Under the pieces are notes generated by a model that was given only the letters and a program-made list of their open reading frames with translations, had not been told where the DNA came from and did not search any database. This document shows positions 6,917-14,716 of a DNA stretch of 39,853 nt, one piece after another (the stretch's first letter is position 1; each line of letters begins with the position of its first letter). Source of the stretch: Fibrobacter sp. (GTDB taxonomy: Bacteria; Fibrobacterota; Fibrobacteria; Fibrobacterales; Fibrobacteraceae); contig JAKSIG010000025.1 of the NCBI GenBank assembly GCA_024398955.1, positions 1 to 39,853 on the forward strand, written 5' to 3'. Made by a program: the position numbers and the translations under genes.

Positions 6917-7747
6917 TTAAACAGGATCGTTCACGGGCTTGCTGTAGTCACGTTCGCCGAAGAGAGCGGTGCCCACGCGAATCATGGTGGAGCCTTCTTC
7001 AATGGCCACTTCCAGGTCGCCGGTCATGCCCATGGAAAGCTGGTCGAAGTTTGCGAACACGCCGCCGCGAGCCAGATACTTCTGCTGGAGATTGCGGAGG
7101 AAGGCGAAGCATTCGCGGGAATCTTCGGCGACACCAGTATTCTTGCCGATGGTCATGAGGCCGCGGAATTTTAAATGCGGGAAATTTTCGGTGCCGCCGG
7201 CTGTTGCGCGGGATTCAAGTTCCGCAAGGAAAGCGTCGGCATTGGCAACGTCCAGACCGCTCTTGGTTTCTTCTTCGCCGGCGTTCACCTGGAAGAGGAT
7301 TTCAAGAGTCTTGCCGTTGGGATGCTGGGCGTCGGCACCGTTTTCGCCGGGCAGTGTCGTGACGCTCTCGCCGGGCAGTGCTGCGCAGACCTTTTCCAGC
7401 TTTTCAACCGCTTCCATGCTGGCGATGGAATGGATGCAGTCTGCGACGATAGCGGCCTTCTTCAGCTTATTGCTCTGAACAGGACCGATGACGTGGCAGC
7501 GGACAGCGTTACCGTTCGCATCTACAGGACGGACGCTGAACTTGGTTTCGGCTTCCTGCACGCGGTTCTCGCCAAATTCCCTGGCGCCCAAGGCGATGGC
7601 GTTGGCCACAGCTTCAGCCGGATGGAACTTGCTCACCCAAATGAGCTTGACGCTTTCGCGGGAACGGCCGGCCTGCTTGCAGGCGGCGGCGATTCTCGTT
7701 TCGAGAGTGTTCAGATGTTCGCGCATTTCGTCAAGAGTGAATTCCAT
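6917..7747 (-). CDS. yggS: Pyridoxal phosphate homeostasis protein YggS/PLPBP
   Basis: 276 residues from ATG 7747, which has CAGGAAG eight bases upstream; the in-frame start at 7783 lacks this. It has the alanine-racemase-like TIM barrel of the PLPBP family. PLP would bind Lys40 in IWVSKFHP; FGENRVQEA, CHVIGPVQSNKLKKA, SMGMTGDLEVAIEEGSTMIRVGTALFG are the family signatures. The protein is cytoplasmic and handles free PLP without a known catalytic reaction. It is somewhat longer than usual because of a loop insertion with the repeated LPGES / LPGEN motif before the KTLEILFQVN strand. Confidence 0.94.
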   Translation of the reverse strand: MEFTLDEMREHLNTLETRIAAACKQAGRSRESVKLIWVSKFHPAEAVANAIALGAREFGENRVQEAETKFSVRPVDANGNAVRCHVIGPVQSNKLKKAAIVADCIHSIASMEAVEKLEKVCAALPGESVTTLPGENGADAQHPNGKTLEILFQVNAGEEETKSGLDVANADAFLAELESRATAGGTENFPHLKFRGLMTIGKNTGVAEDSRECFAFLRNLQQKYLARGGVFANFDQLSMGMTGDLEVAIEEGSTMIRVGTALFGERDYSKPVNDPV

Positions 7748-7860
7748 TTTCCAACTTCCTGTTATAAAATTTGCGGGCTCCATCCATCGATCCTAATAAT
7801 TGCGGCACCCGGTGGCTCCAAAAATAAGAAATTAGACTTTGGATTGCCACGATGCATAAC

Positions 7861-7899
7861 AAAAAAAAGACAAGGTCCGCATAGGAAAATGCAGACCTT
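7861..7899 (-). terminator. Intrinsic terminator of the FISUMP lipoprotein at 7930-8721
   Basis: An 11-bp stem with one mismatch (7872-7882 with 7889-7899, arms AAGGTCCGCAT / ATGCAGACCTT). On the minus strand a run of eight T (7861-7868) follows. Confidence 0.8.
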
Positions 7900-7929
7900 A
7901 TAGAAAAATTTGGTTGAATTTTGCGAGGC

Positions 7930-8721
7930 TTAATTTTTTACGCAGCGGACGGAGCGGGCACTATTTTTGTCAAAGGACTTGATTTCGGCGGCGGGGCTGC
8001 TGAAGTCCAGGAAGAGGTAGTGGGCGAAAGCGGGTTCGCCTGCGTCTGTGGTAGATGTCCAGAAGTAGGCGTAGCCGCCGATGCCGTCGAATTTTCCGGC
8101 TGCGGGTTTAACGCCGCTGGCCTCAGGCTGATCGCCGGAGTCATCGGATTGGTTGCTGGTAGTTTCCGCCGCGGACATGTAGCCGGCAGGGAGTGCGTTG
8201 AAATGGACCGCGTCGGTGCCGTTCCCTTTTTTGAACCAGCCGCTGGTGGATTTTAGCAACCCGCCAACAGTTGTAATGTTTGCCGCCTGGGCCATGGCGG
8301 CACCACGGACATCAGCAGCCATCGCAGCCATGAACATAGCGTCGAATTCCTCGGCCGAAGGCAAATGCCATCCTGCTGGGCATGCCTTTTGTGCAGCTTC
8401 CCAGGTGTAGAGGCGTCCGTATTTTTTGCAGTTGCGATCGTCGCCGTCGGGGCAGAAGGATGCAAGAGCCGCGACACCGTCAGAAACACTGACATTCGGG
8501 TTGGCCGCGCCATCTTTCGGGTTGATCGCGCCGGCATCAACAGCGCCCGCGAAGTTCAGGTTTTCCGCCATCCAAATCTGGTTGCCAATTTGTACCATAT
8601 CGTAGGATTGACCGTCACGATCGTCGGTGAAGGAATCGCTGCATGCGGAAACAGCAAACATGACAATCATTAAAAAGATGACGTAGGAAAGAGACAATAA
8701 AATTTTAATTTTCAGGTTCAT
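7930..8721 (-). CDS. FISUMP-domain lipoprotein, one domain
   Basis: 263 residues from ATG 8721. This start is preferred to 8811 because it places a signal peptide (MNLKIKILLSLSYVIFLMIV) and lipobox VSAC at the N-terminus. The FISUMP domain fills the rest: DDRDGQSYDMVQIGNQIWMAENL, then CKKYGRLYTWEAAQKACPAGWHLP, YFWTSTTD and the terminal SVRCVKN. It carries two unusual insertions, an Ala-rich one after GWHLPSAEEF and a Ser/Asp/Glu one around TTSNQSDDSGDQPEASG. No clear ribosome site. Probably surface anchored and monocistronic; ligand unknown. Confidence 0.88.
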   Translation of the reverse strand: MNLKIKILLSLSYVIFLMIVMFAVSACSDSFTDDRDGQSYDMVQIGNQIWMAENLNFAGAVDAGAINPKDGAANPNVSVSDGVAALASFCPDGDDRNCKKYGRLYTWEAAQKACPAGWHLPSAEEFDAMFMAAMAADVRGAAMAQAANITTVGGLLKSTSGWFKKGNGTDAVHFNALPAGYMSAAETTSNQSDDSGDQPEASGVKPAAGKFDGIGGYAYFWTSTTDAGEPAFAHYLFLDFSSPAAEIKSFDKNSARSVRCVKN

Positions 8722-8863
8722 TTTATGGTAAGAAAGTTCCGTGCGGGATTTGACATCAAATTTTTTTATTCTAAAATAAATAAGTTTATTTCGCTTGATG
8801 GCACCACTCATCGTTTATGCTAAAATAGTATTTTTGAATTGAATCTCAATTACCAGGAATCCC

Positions 8864-9388
8864 ATGTCCGAAATTTTCACCAAGTACATCGCCAACGAAG
8901 AACATTACAGCGAAGTCATCGAGCGCATCGCTAAAGTTCGCGATACCCTCTGGATTGGAACTGCAGACATTAAGGACTTGTATGTAAAGCAAAATGGCGA
9001 GGCCATTCCCCTGCTGGGACAAATTGCAGGACTCTTGAAGCGCGGGGTTGGAGTGCGTCTTGTTCACGCCAAGGAACCGGGGCCCAACTTTCGGGAAGAT
9101 TTCGACCGTTTTCCGATTCTAGCGACAGATTTGGAGCGAGTACTTTGCCCCCGCGTTCATTTCAAGATGGTGATCTTCGACCTGGAAGTGGCCTACATCG
9201 GATCCGCCAACTTGACAGGCGCTGGCATCGGCATGAAAAGCGCATTAAAGCGAAACTTCGAAGCAGGCATTCTCACCAACGACCCGCAAATCGTTGAATC
9301 CGCCATCAACCAGTTTGACACCCTATGGATGGGCGCCCATTGCAAGAACTGTGGCCGGCAGGAATATTGCGGGGATAGGATTAAGTAG
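8864..9388 (+). CDS. Phospholipase D-like domain protein with one HKD motif
   Basis: 174 residues. A single PLD catalytic motif, VHFKMVIFD (His99, Lys101, Asp106), is followed by YIGSANLTGAG (Asn116), the usual PLD/Nuc arrangement. One-motif members act as dimers and include nucleases of the Nuc type, phospholipases and helicase-associated modules; the substrate cannot be told here. There is no signal peptide, so it is likely cytoplasmic. The C-terminus has CKNCGRQEYC (160-169), a possible metal-binding Cys cluster. AGGA lies just before ATG 8864. It ends 2 bp from the convergent FISUMP gene. Confidence 0.85.
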   Translation: MSEIFTKYIANEEHYSEVIERIAKVRDTLWIGTADIKDLYVKQNGEAIPLLGQIAGLLKRGVGVRLVHAKEPGPNFREDFDRFPILATDLERVLCPRVHFKMVIFDLEVAYIGSANLTGAGIGMKSALKRNFEAGILTNDPQIVESAINQFDTLWMGAHCKNCGRQEYCGDRIK

Positions 9389-9390
9389 GG

Positions 9391-10065
9391 CTAGAGATTT
9401 TTGACACAACGAACCGAGAAGCCGAGATTCTTATCGTTGAGGCCCACGTAGGCGTTCTCGCGGTTGAAGTCCAAATTCAGGGTGTACGCATCGCTACTAC
9501 TGCCCTCCGTAGAAGACCAGAAGTACGCGCCGCTGCCCTCGTAGTAGAAGTCGTCGAAACTGCTGTCGTAGTACCCCACGGGCAACGCCCCAAACCCGAG
9601 GCCGTCGGTACCGTTTCCACCCTTGCCGGCATCATACATCCAGCCAGTAGTGGACTTCAGCATGGTTCCTGCCATGTCAATATCACCAGCCTTTTGACCG
9701 GCAAGCGTTTCAAGTTCCTCAAATTCTTCCTTGCTGGGCAGGTGCCAGCCCTCGGGGCAAGCGGTAACGGCTTCTCGCCATACATAAAGGCGGCCATACT
9801 TGTCGCAGTTTTCGGGTTTGTTGTCGTAACACTTGCTTTCGCCGGTCTGATAGTTCAGGTTTTCCGCCATCCAGACCTTGTCACCGATTTTCACGGTCTT
9901 GTAGGTCTTGCCATCGCGAGAGTCAACCATTTTTGCATCGTCTACAAAGTTCGAACCATTTCCGTTATTCGCATTCGTTCCAGAATCTTCGCCGCAGCCA
10001 CTCAAGGACATAACCGTTCCAAGAGCCAGCTGAACAGCACACATCTTCGCAATAAAGTTCTTCAT
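9391..10065 (-). CDS. FISUMP-domain lipoprotein, one domain
   Basis: 224 residues. Signal peptide and lipobox LSGC (Cys24), then an Asn/Gly-rich linker. One complete FISUMP domain spans about 45-223: MVDSRDGKTYKTVKIGDKVW, WMAENLNY, CDKYGRLYVWREAVTACPEGWHLP, AYFWSSTE and SVRCVKNL at the end. It is a compact, canonical copy useful as a reference for the longer proteins. No strong Shine-Dalgarno site precedes ATG 10065. Confidence 0.9.
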   Translation of the reverse strand: MKNFIAKMCAVQLALGTVMSLSGCGEDSGTNANNGNGSNFVDDAKMVDSRDGKTYKTVKIGDKVWMAENLNYQTGESKCYDNKPENCDKYGRLYVWREAVTACPEGWHLPSKEEFEELETLAGQKAGDIDMAGTMLKSTTGWMYDAGKGGNGTDGLGFGALPVGYYDSSFDDFYYEGSGAYFWSSTEGSSSDAYTLNLDFNRENAYVGLNDKNLGFSVRCVKNL

Positions 10066-10144
10066 AGGATTTACTTTTTATTTTGCACAAGGTTATTATA
10101 GAAAATTTGTCTAAAATTCCATCGTCACTTCATAATTTCTGCAC

Positions 10145-10176
10145 AAAAAGCCATGCTGACTACTTTCAACATGACT
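10145..10176 (-). terminator. Intrinsic terminator of the Rpn-family gene
   Basis: A 10-bp stem including two G-U pairs (10149-10158 with 10167-10176; arms AGCCATGCTG / CAACATGACT on the plus strand), loop of 8 nt. Five T follow on the minus strand (10145-10149). Confidence 0.8.
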
Positions 10177-10223
10177 TAATTAAAAATTATAGTTTCTTGA
10201 TGCGAGGGCTGACTTTATAGATT

Positions 10224-11144
10224 TTACAAGAGTACCCGTACCCGTTCTTCGGACAGCTTAAGGACCCTGCAGATTTTTTCAACAGAATCACCATCCTGAA
10301 GCATTTCCCGAGCAGAGGCAAGCTTTTCCTGAAGGAATTCCTCTTCGGCCTTTGCGCGACCGTTCGCTTCACCTTCGGCACGGATTACATCGGCAACAGA
10401 CACAAAGCCGTTGCGCTTGCGTTCTGCCATGATTTCTGGACGGTCCATGATTGCCTCCCTGTATTCCGAAGATGTTTCCTTCCCTAAGTATAGAAAAACT
10501 TCCTGAATGAAACTACTGTCTATTTTATTTTTCGGATCGAGGAAATACGCCATGGCCTTGTCCATCAGCGGCCTGTACTTTTCGGCATTGAACACGAATT
10601 TCATGGCCACAAGGGCCAGCGACACATAAGGGTTCAGCTTACTGAAGTCGATGTCGCCAACTTCCTTCCCCACATTGATCATCTCGATTTTGAAAGGATA
10701 GCCGATGTCATGAAAGTATTCCGGGTACTTGGCGTAAAGTTTTGCCTTCAGCGGGTTCCACTTGATTTCGCCGTTGTAAACAATCACCGCCACCATAGGG
10801 CAATCGGGACGACTGAGACGGAACAGTTCATAGAAATAGTGTTCCAGCTGGGAAACCACATCATTGTCAGGGTAGGACTTATGTTCCAGAACCAGGCCCA
10901 CAAAAAGTTTCGTCTTGTTATTGGAATTCTTGATGTTAAGGGAAAACGCCAAGTCTGCAGAACCTTTTAAGCCCTGACGGTCACTTTCACTGCGTTCCGC
11001 CCGCATGGTCTTCAAATCTACAACCTTCAGAAAACGGGCAAGACGCCGGTTTTTCCTGGCTGCAAGTTTCAGCAGCGCAGCAGCCCGCTTCGGGTCCCTG
11101 AAGGCGGTCTTGAACATTCCGTCATGATCTTTCTTTTTATTCAT
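10224..11144 (-). CDS. Rpn-family recombination-promoting nuclease (PF04754-like, PD-(D/E)XK fold)
   Basis: 306 residues. It matches the Rpn / 'putative transposase' family: N-terminal HDGMFKTAFRDPKRAAALL, then nuclease-core residues Asp64 (GSADLAFSL), Glu87-His-Lys89 (GLVLEHKSYPD) and Gln99. The C-terminal part is helical and charged (RAEGEANGRAKAEEEFLQEKLA), ending in a small HTH-like segment (DGDSVEKICRVLKLSEERV). Rpn proteins of E. coli nick DNA and promote RecA-independent recombination; some act in phage defence. Strong GGAGGA ribosome site before ATG 11144. No inverted repeats flank the gene, so I do not call it an insertion sequence. Confidence 0.85.
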   Translation of the reverse strand: MNKKKDHDGMFKTAFRDPKRAAALLKLAARKNRRLARFLKVVDLKTMRAERSESDRQGLKGSADLAFSLNIKNSNNKTKLFVGLVLEHKSYPDNDVVSQLEHYFYELFRLSRPDCPMVAVIVYNGEIKWNPLKAKLYAKYPEYFHDIGYPFKIEMINVGKEVGDIDFSKLNPYVSLALVAMKFVFNAEKYRPLMDKAMAYFLDPKNKIDSSFIQEVFLYLGKETSSEYREAIMDRPEIMAERKRNGFVSVADVIRAEGEANGRAKAEEEFLQEKLASAREMLQDGDSVEKICRVLKLSEERVRVLL

Positions 11145-11159
11145 CGTTTTTCCTCCATA

Positions 11160-11182
11160 AAAAAAAGACCGCCTCTGCGGTC
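11160..11182 (-). terminator. Intrinsic terminator of the zinc-ribbon protein gene
   Basis: Perfect stem GACCGC (11167-11172) / GCGGTC (11177-11182), loop CTCT. On the minus strand a T run (11158-11166) follows. It lies 145 bp past the stop of the 11328-11792 gene and just before the Rpn gene. Confidence 0.75.
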
Positions 11183-11327
11183 CACCGGAAAATTCCAGTT
11201 TCTGGCAGGAAAGCGATCTAATGAACTATTTTCAAGAGAAATTATAAAAGAAATTCCAAAATTTCAAGAGAAAACGCTTCTGCCCCTTCATTTTGCAAAC
11301 AACTGTTGACACGAGCGTCGTAGCGAA

Positions 11328-11792
11328 CTACTTCAAATATTCATCAGGAACGTTGTAGCCGTAGGAAGCCAGCTTCTTGGCGTAGGATTTGTCCTTCAGG
11401 CGTTCCCTGGATTCTTCCAGATGCTTGGCGTTGCTCTTGTCTTCGAAGCCGCACTTGATGCGAATGAACTGCACGAGGCAAAGGACGGCGGCAGCGGCGC
11501 AGGCCACCGCGGCAACGGAAATCTTGTTGAAAGTCAACTCGCCCACACGAACCATTTGCAAGGCGAAGCAAACCGCAGAAAGCACCAGGAACAGCGGGAT
11601 TGCCTTCACGTAAAATTTCGGATTTGTGGTCCGCGGATCAAAACCATCAACGGCCACTTCACGGAATTTCTTTTCTACAAATTCTTCGCGGCAATCCTTG
11701 CAATTGACAATGGGGCTGCCATATGCGTAAGTGTTGCAACTAAAACGATTCACCTTGCCGCAGTGCGGGCACTTACTTTCGATATAACCCAT
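11328..11792 (-). CDS. Zinc-ribbon membrane protein, function unknown
   Basis: 154 residues. An N-terminal zinc ribbon with CPHCGK (8-13) and CKDCREEF (31-38) is followed by two transmembrane helices at about 65-84 and 91-110. The C-terminal tail is charged and helical. The architecture suggests a small inner-membrane protein with a cytoplasmic metal-binding head. No named family is recognised. An AGGAG ribosome site lies before ATG 11792. The gene is divergent from the NYN gene, about 115 bp away. Confidence 0.75.
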   Translation of the reverse strand: MGYIESKCPHCGKVNRFSCNTYAYGSPIVNCKDCREEFVEKKFREVAVDGFDPRTTNPKFYVKAIPLFLVLSAVCFALQMVRVGELTFNKISVAAVACAAAAVLCLVQFIRIKCGFEDKSNAKHLEESRERLKDKSYAKKLASYGYNVPDEYLK

Positions 11793-11822
11793 TTGGCTCT
11801 CCTTTTTAACCTGCGGTAGAAT
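11793..11822 (+). promoter_or_regulatory. Possible promoter of the NYN leader
   Basis: TTGGCT (11793-11798), 18-bp spacer, TAGAAT (11817-11822). A start near 11830 would begin almost exactly at the base of the hairpin at 11836. The AT-rich -10 zone also matches a minus-strand -10 (TATATT), so it may be shared with the divergent gene. Confidence 0.4.
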
Positions 11823-11835
11823 ATAAAAACAAATA

Positions 11836-11891
11836 GCCCATAACGAAGTTGCCCCACCATGGGGGAACCAACGATGTTACGGGCCTTTTTT
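11836..11891 (+). terminator. Large hairpin and T run immediately upstream of the NYN gene
   Basis: The outer stem pairs GCCCATAAC (11836-11844) with GTTACGGGC (11876-11884) with one A-C mismatch. A 3x3 internal loop GAA/GAT follows, then GTTG/CAAC, then CCCC/GGGG with loop ACCATG. A run of six T (11886-11891) follows, then GTTTTT and the ribosome site GGAGG (11898-11902). It looks like an intrinsic terminator inside the leader of the downstream gene, so attenuation or a short structured RNA is plausible. Confidence 0.7.
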
Positions 11892-11907
11892 GTTTTTGGA
11901 GGTAACT

Positions 11908-12597
11908 TTGAAAACTGCAATTCTTGTTGATGGCGGATTCTATCGCAAAATGGCAAATCATCATGCAGGAGATTTATCTCCCATTGAAAGGGCATAGGAA
12001 TTAGCAGAGTACTGTAAAAAGCATCTTTATCAAAAAGATTATTACACAAAAAATTCAAACGATAAAAAAATTCAGTGCAATGATTTGTACAGAATATTCT
12101 ACTATGACAGCCCTCCTGTTGAGAAGAATGTTTTCCATCCACTTTTACAAAGAACCATCAATTTCAAGAAACAGCCAACATTTGCCTGGATGAATAGTTT
12201 TCTTGACGCTTTAAAAACAAAACGGAAATTTGCACTACGACTGGGTTTTCTTGCCGCTGACGAAGCGTCTTATTCATTAAAAAATGAATGTACCAAAAAA
12301 CTATTTAACGGAAGCGTAAAGTTATCTGATGTGGTTGAAAAAGACTTCCAACTAGCTATGCAGCAAAAAGGCGTTGATATGAAAATAGGCATAGACATAG
12401 CGTCTTTAGCTTATAAGCACCTTGTCGAACAGATAATCTTGATATCAGGAGATAGCGATTTTACACCTGCTGCAAAACTCGCGAGACAAGAAGGAATAGA
12501 CTTTATCCTTGACCCTATGGGGCATACAATCAATTCATCGTTATTGGAGCATATTGACGGCTTAAGGTCTCATTACCAAACTTTAGTTAATGTTTAA
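11908..12597 (+). pseudogene. NYN-domain (PIN-like) nuclease gene with an in-frame amber codon
   Basis: GGAGG (11898-11902) precedes a TTG start at 11908. The frame runs 229 codons to 12597 but contains TAG at 11995-11997 (codon 30). On both sides the protein is intact: KTAILVDGGFYRK at the start carries the first NYN acidic residue, and LISGDSDFTPAAKLARQEGIDFILDP near the end the second acidic cluster. NYN proteins (LabA/DUF88, Rae1 and others) are metal-dependent RNases. Translation from the internal ATG 12085 would lose the first catalytic Asp. It is either a recent nonsense pseudogene, a sequencing error, or a gene expressed by suppression or readthrough. No frameshift or other damage is seen. 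Confidence 0.85.
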
Positions 12598-12605
12598 CAG
12601 AATCT

Positions 12606-12845
12606 CTAAAACAGCTCAATTTCTGAATATTCCGGCAAGAAAATACCGTCGTTCCAGAATGGAGGAAACCATTTTGGTAGTTCTATTCTTTTGGACAATT
12701 CAGAATGTTGGATCCGCGCAAGATTCTTAAGCTTGTTAGCGCGAGCTATTCGCAAACAAGCATATCCAAAGGCTCCATGTATACGCGAATGCGAGATGTA
12801 GGTTTTATCCAGCCAAAAGCAAATCCCAAAATGTGAGTCAACCAC
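12606..12845 (-). pseudogene. Possible gene remnant, C-terminal fragment
   Basis: A 79-codon open frame with a GTG start and no ribosome site. The sequence looks protein-like, ending ELPKWFPPFWNDGIFLPEY, with RIHGAFGYACLRIARANKL upstream. Another frame at 12746-12931 is also open, and in-frame stops lie just upstream of each. This suggests the decayed 3' end of a longer gene. No family is recognised. The remaining stretch to 13010 shows no gene, only an inverted CCGGT / ACCGG pattern near 12870-12935. Confidence 0.3.
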
Positions 12846-13010
12846 ATTTTCAGAGAAGCGGCTTCCAATTGACCGGTACGCCGGTTTCCATTACTCCGGT
12901 CGCATGGTATACTTTGCTCTGGTATATTCACCGGCTAATCCAATAGCCCCTCTCGGTTCTTTTCGTTTACACAAAAGATAATCTTTTTTTGAGAATACAA
13001 ACAAATTATG

Positions 13011-13048
13011 AAAAAAAATTATAGGCTTCTTGACTGCACTAGCCTTAT
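13011..13048 (-). terminator. Probable terminator of the FISUMP operon
   Basis: ATAGGCT (13021-13027) can pair with AGCCTTAT (13041-13048) with one bulged base and a 13-nt loop. On the minus strand eight T (13011-13018) follow shortly after. It lies just past the stop of the last operon gene. Confidence 0.55.
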
Positions 13049-13052
13049 TGCA

Positions 13053-14327
13053 TTAGTCCTTCACGCAACGTAGGCTACGCTCATAGTTTTTACTAAAATC
13101 TTCCACTTTCACACGCTTAATATCGTACTGGAACTCCATGCTATAGGCGTTCAACATGTCCGCCTCTGTCGCTGTCCACAAAAAGGCTGCACCTCCCCCA
13201 CTATAGCTTTCCCCACTATAGCTGCGATATCCTGCCGGTAATACGGAAAAACCAACAGCATCTATACCGTTCCCGCCATCATACCATCCAAAAGAGGACT
13301 TCAGCAGCCTACCAGCATTCTCTTCGCTGCCAACCGTCGAGAAAAGAATTTTATATTCGTCCAGGGTCGGTACATGCCAACCAACAGGGCAAATGCCACG
13401 ATGGACTTTCTTGACCATGCCTTTGGCAGAGTTTGCATTGGTGTTGCTCGAAAAGCCCATGGCGGCAGCCCATGTATACAATCGGCCGTGAGATTCACAC
13501 AAATCCTGGTTGTCCTTGTAGCATCCGGACCCTTCCTTGGTAACATACCTCAAGTTCTCGGCCATCCATGTTTGCGAGCCGATCTGAACAGTCTTATAGA
13601 ACTGTCCGTCACGAGAATCCTCTACAATCAAAACATCTGTATTGGTAGGAGCCTCAGCCTGAACATATTCAGCTGTTCTAGAAGCTGTTCGTCTGGCGGA
13701 TCCATTATTTGCAAGCGAAGGGTCGTAAATACAGCGAATGCTGCGACTTTGCGTTTTCGGCTTAAAATTCTGGCTTGCTCCAGTATTTTCACTACTGAAC
13801 CAATGATACCATGCAGCTTCTGGAGATTCTTCATCTGATGTCCAGAAATTTGCAGCATACCCTAAATTGACACAAGAGCCGTTTTCCTTACAGTAGCCAG
13901 CAGGGCGAACCGAAAATCCAACCTCGTCCATGCCATTTCCGTCTTCATCCCAGCCTTCACTCGATTTCAAAGAACTTCCAGCACTTTCCTTGTCACCAAC
14001 AAAACGGTACAATTTCATAAAGTCATCTATTGTAGGCAAGCGCCAGCCATCCGGGCACGCGTTCTGCGCAGAATGCCATGTGTAGAGTCTTCCAAAATTT
14101 TTGCAATTTTTCGATTTTCCCTCATAGCAACTAGAACCGTCGACTTTAAATTGCAGATTTTCAGCAAACCACTTTTGCTTACCCAGAGTCACAATTCTAT
14201 ATGCCTGGCCATCACGATCGTCCTTTAATATTTCGAAAGACACATCTTCTTCACCAGTAAAAGCATTTACATAAAAAAAAGCCAACAAACAAACTATTAC
14301 AACTGGATAAGATAAATGGAATTTCAT
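13053..14327 (-). CDS. Secreted protein with two FISUMP domains
   Basis: 424 residues. Signal peptide about 1-22 (VIVCLLAFFYVNAF), no lipobox. FISUMP 1 is 35-201 (KDDRDGQAYRIVTLGKQKWF; CKNFGRLYTWHSAQNACPDGWRLP; SIRCIYD). A Ser/Thr/Ala linker leads to FISUMP 2 at 236-423 (EDSRDGQFYKTVQIGSQTWMA; ICPVGWHVP; SLRCVKD). Domain 2 has an insertion between GRLYTWAAAM and the CPxGWH motif (about 291-310). It is the last gene of the minus-strand run, before a terminator. Exported, probably cell-surface or periplasmic; ligand unknown. The leader is AT-rich without a ribosome site. Confidence 0.88.
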   Translation of the reverse strand: MKFHLSYPVVIVCLLAFFYVNAFTGEEDVSFEILKDDRDGQAYRIVTLGKQKWFAENLQFKVDGSSCYEGKSKNCKNFGRLYTWHSAQNACPDGWRLPTIDDFMKLYRFVGDKESAGSSLKSSEGWDEDGNGMDEVGFSVRPAGYCKENGSCVNLGYAANFWTSDEESPEAAWYHWFSSENTGASQNFKPKTQSRSIRCIYDPSLANNGSARRTASRTAEYVQAEAPTNTDVLIVEDSRDGQFYKTVQIGSQTWMAENLRYVTKEGSGCYKDNQDLCESHGRLYTWAAAMGFSSNTNANSAKGMVKKVHRGICPVGWHVPTLDEYKILFSTVGSEENAGRLLKSSFGWYDGGNGIDAVGFSVLPAGYRSYSGESYSGGGAAFLWTATEADMLNAYSMEFQYDIKRVKVEDFSKNYERSLRCVKD

Positions 14328-14358
14328 AAATGGACTTGTTAATTTTTTTATAGATGGT

Positions 14359-14706
14359 TTACCACAAAAATGAATATAAACTAATCACATCAAGGATGCT
14401 GGGAAGTCGGAATGTTTTTGTTGCATCTCCTGCCTTGACACAACGAACGGCGTGAGCGAAGCCCTTGAAGGATACTTGTAAATCCACCTTGTCATCATAA
14501 CTCAAATACAAGGAATAAACATCACTTCCATTTTCTTTTTCAACTCAACCCATTCGGCAAATTCATCCTTTATCGGTAAGTGAAAGCCTGCTGGGCAAGC
14601 TTTTTGGCCGCCTGCCAAGTATAAAATAGTATTGATATTTTTTGAGCGCACAACCTATCAAATTAAAGCACATTTGAACAAAAACTACGGTCAAAATAAA
14701 TTTCAT
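14359..14706 (-). pseudogene. Decayed FISUMP lipoprotein gene
   Basis: The start is intact: ATG 14706 behind AGAGGA, a signal peptide and lipobox LIGC. The body is broken. About 40-60 codons between the lipobox and YTWQAA are missing. A one-base deletion in an A run separates YTWQAAKK from ACPAGFHLPIKDEF. A further frame change separates that from NGSDVYSLYLSYDDKVDL and the terminal FAHAVRCVKA. Translation would stop after about 45 codons. The gene sits 10 bp downstream of the FISUMP-AgmX gene and 31 bp upstream of the last operon gene, so it was once a member of the same run. Confidence 0.85.
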
Positions 14707-14716
14707 TTTTTCCTCT

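Noticed and set aside
10224..11144. Insertion sequence around the Rpn-type 'transposase' gene
   Set aside because: No terminal inverted repeats or target-site duplication are visible, and Rpn proteins are not classical transposases.
11995..11997. TAG as a programmed recoding site (pyrrolysine or readthrough signal)
   Set aside because: No pyrrolysine genes or downstream recoding structure are seen here. A nonsense mutation or sequencing error is simpler, so the gene is listed as a pseudogene.
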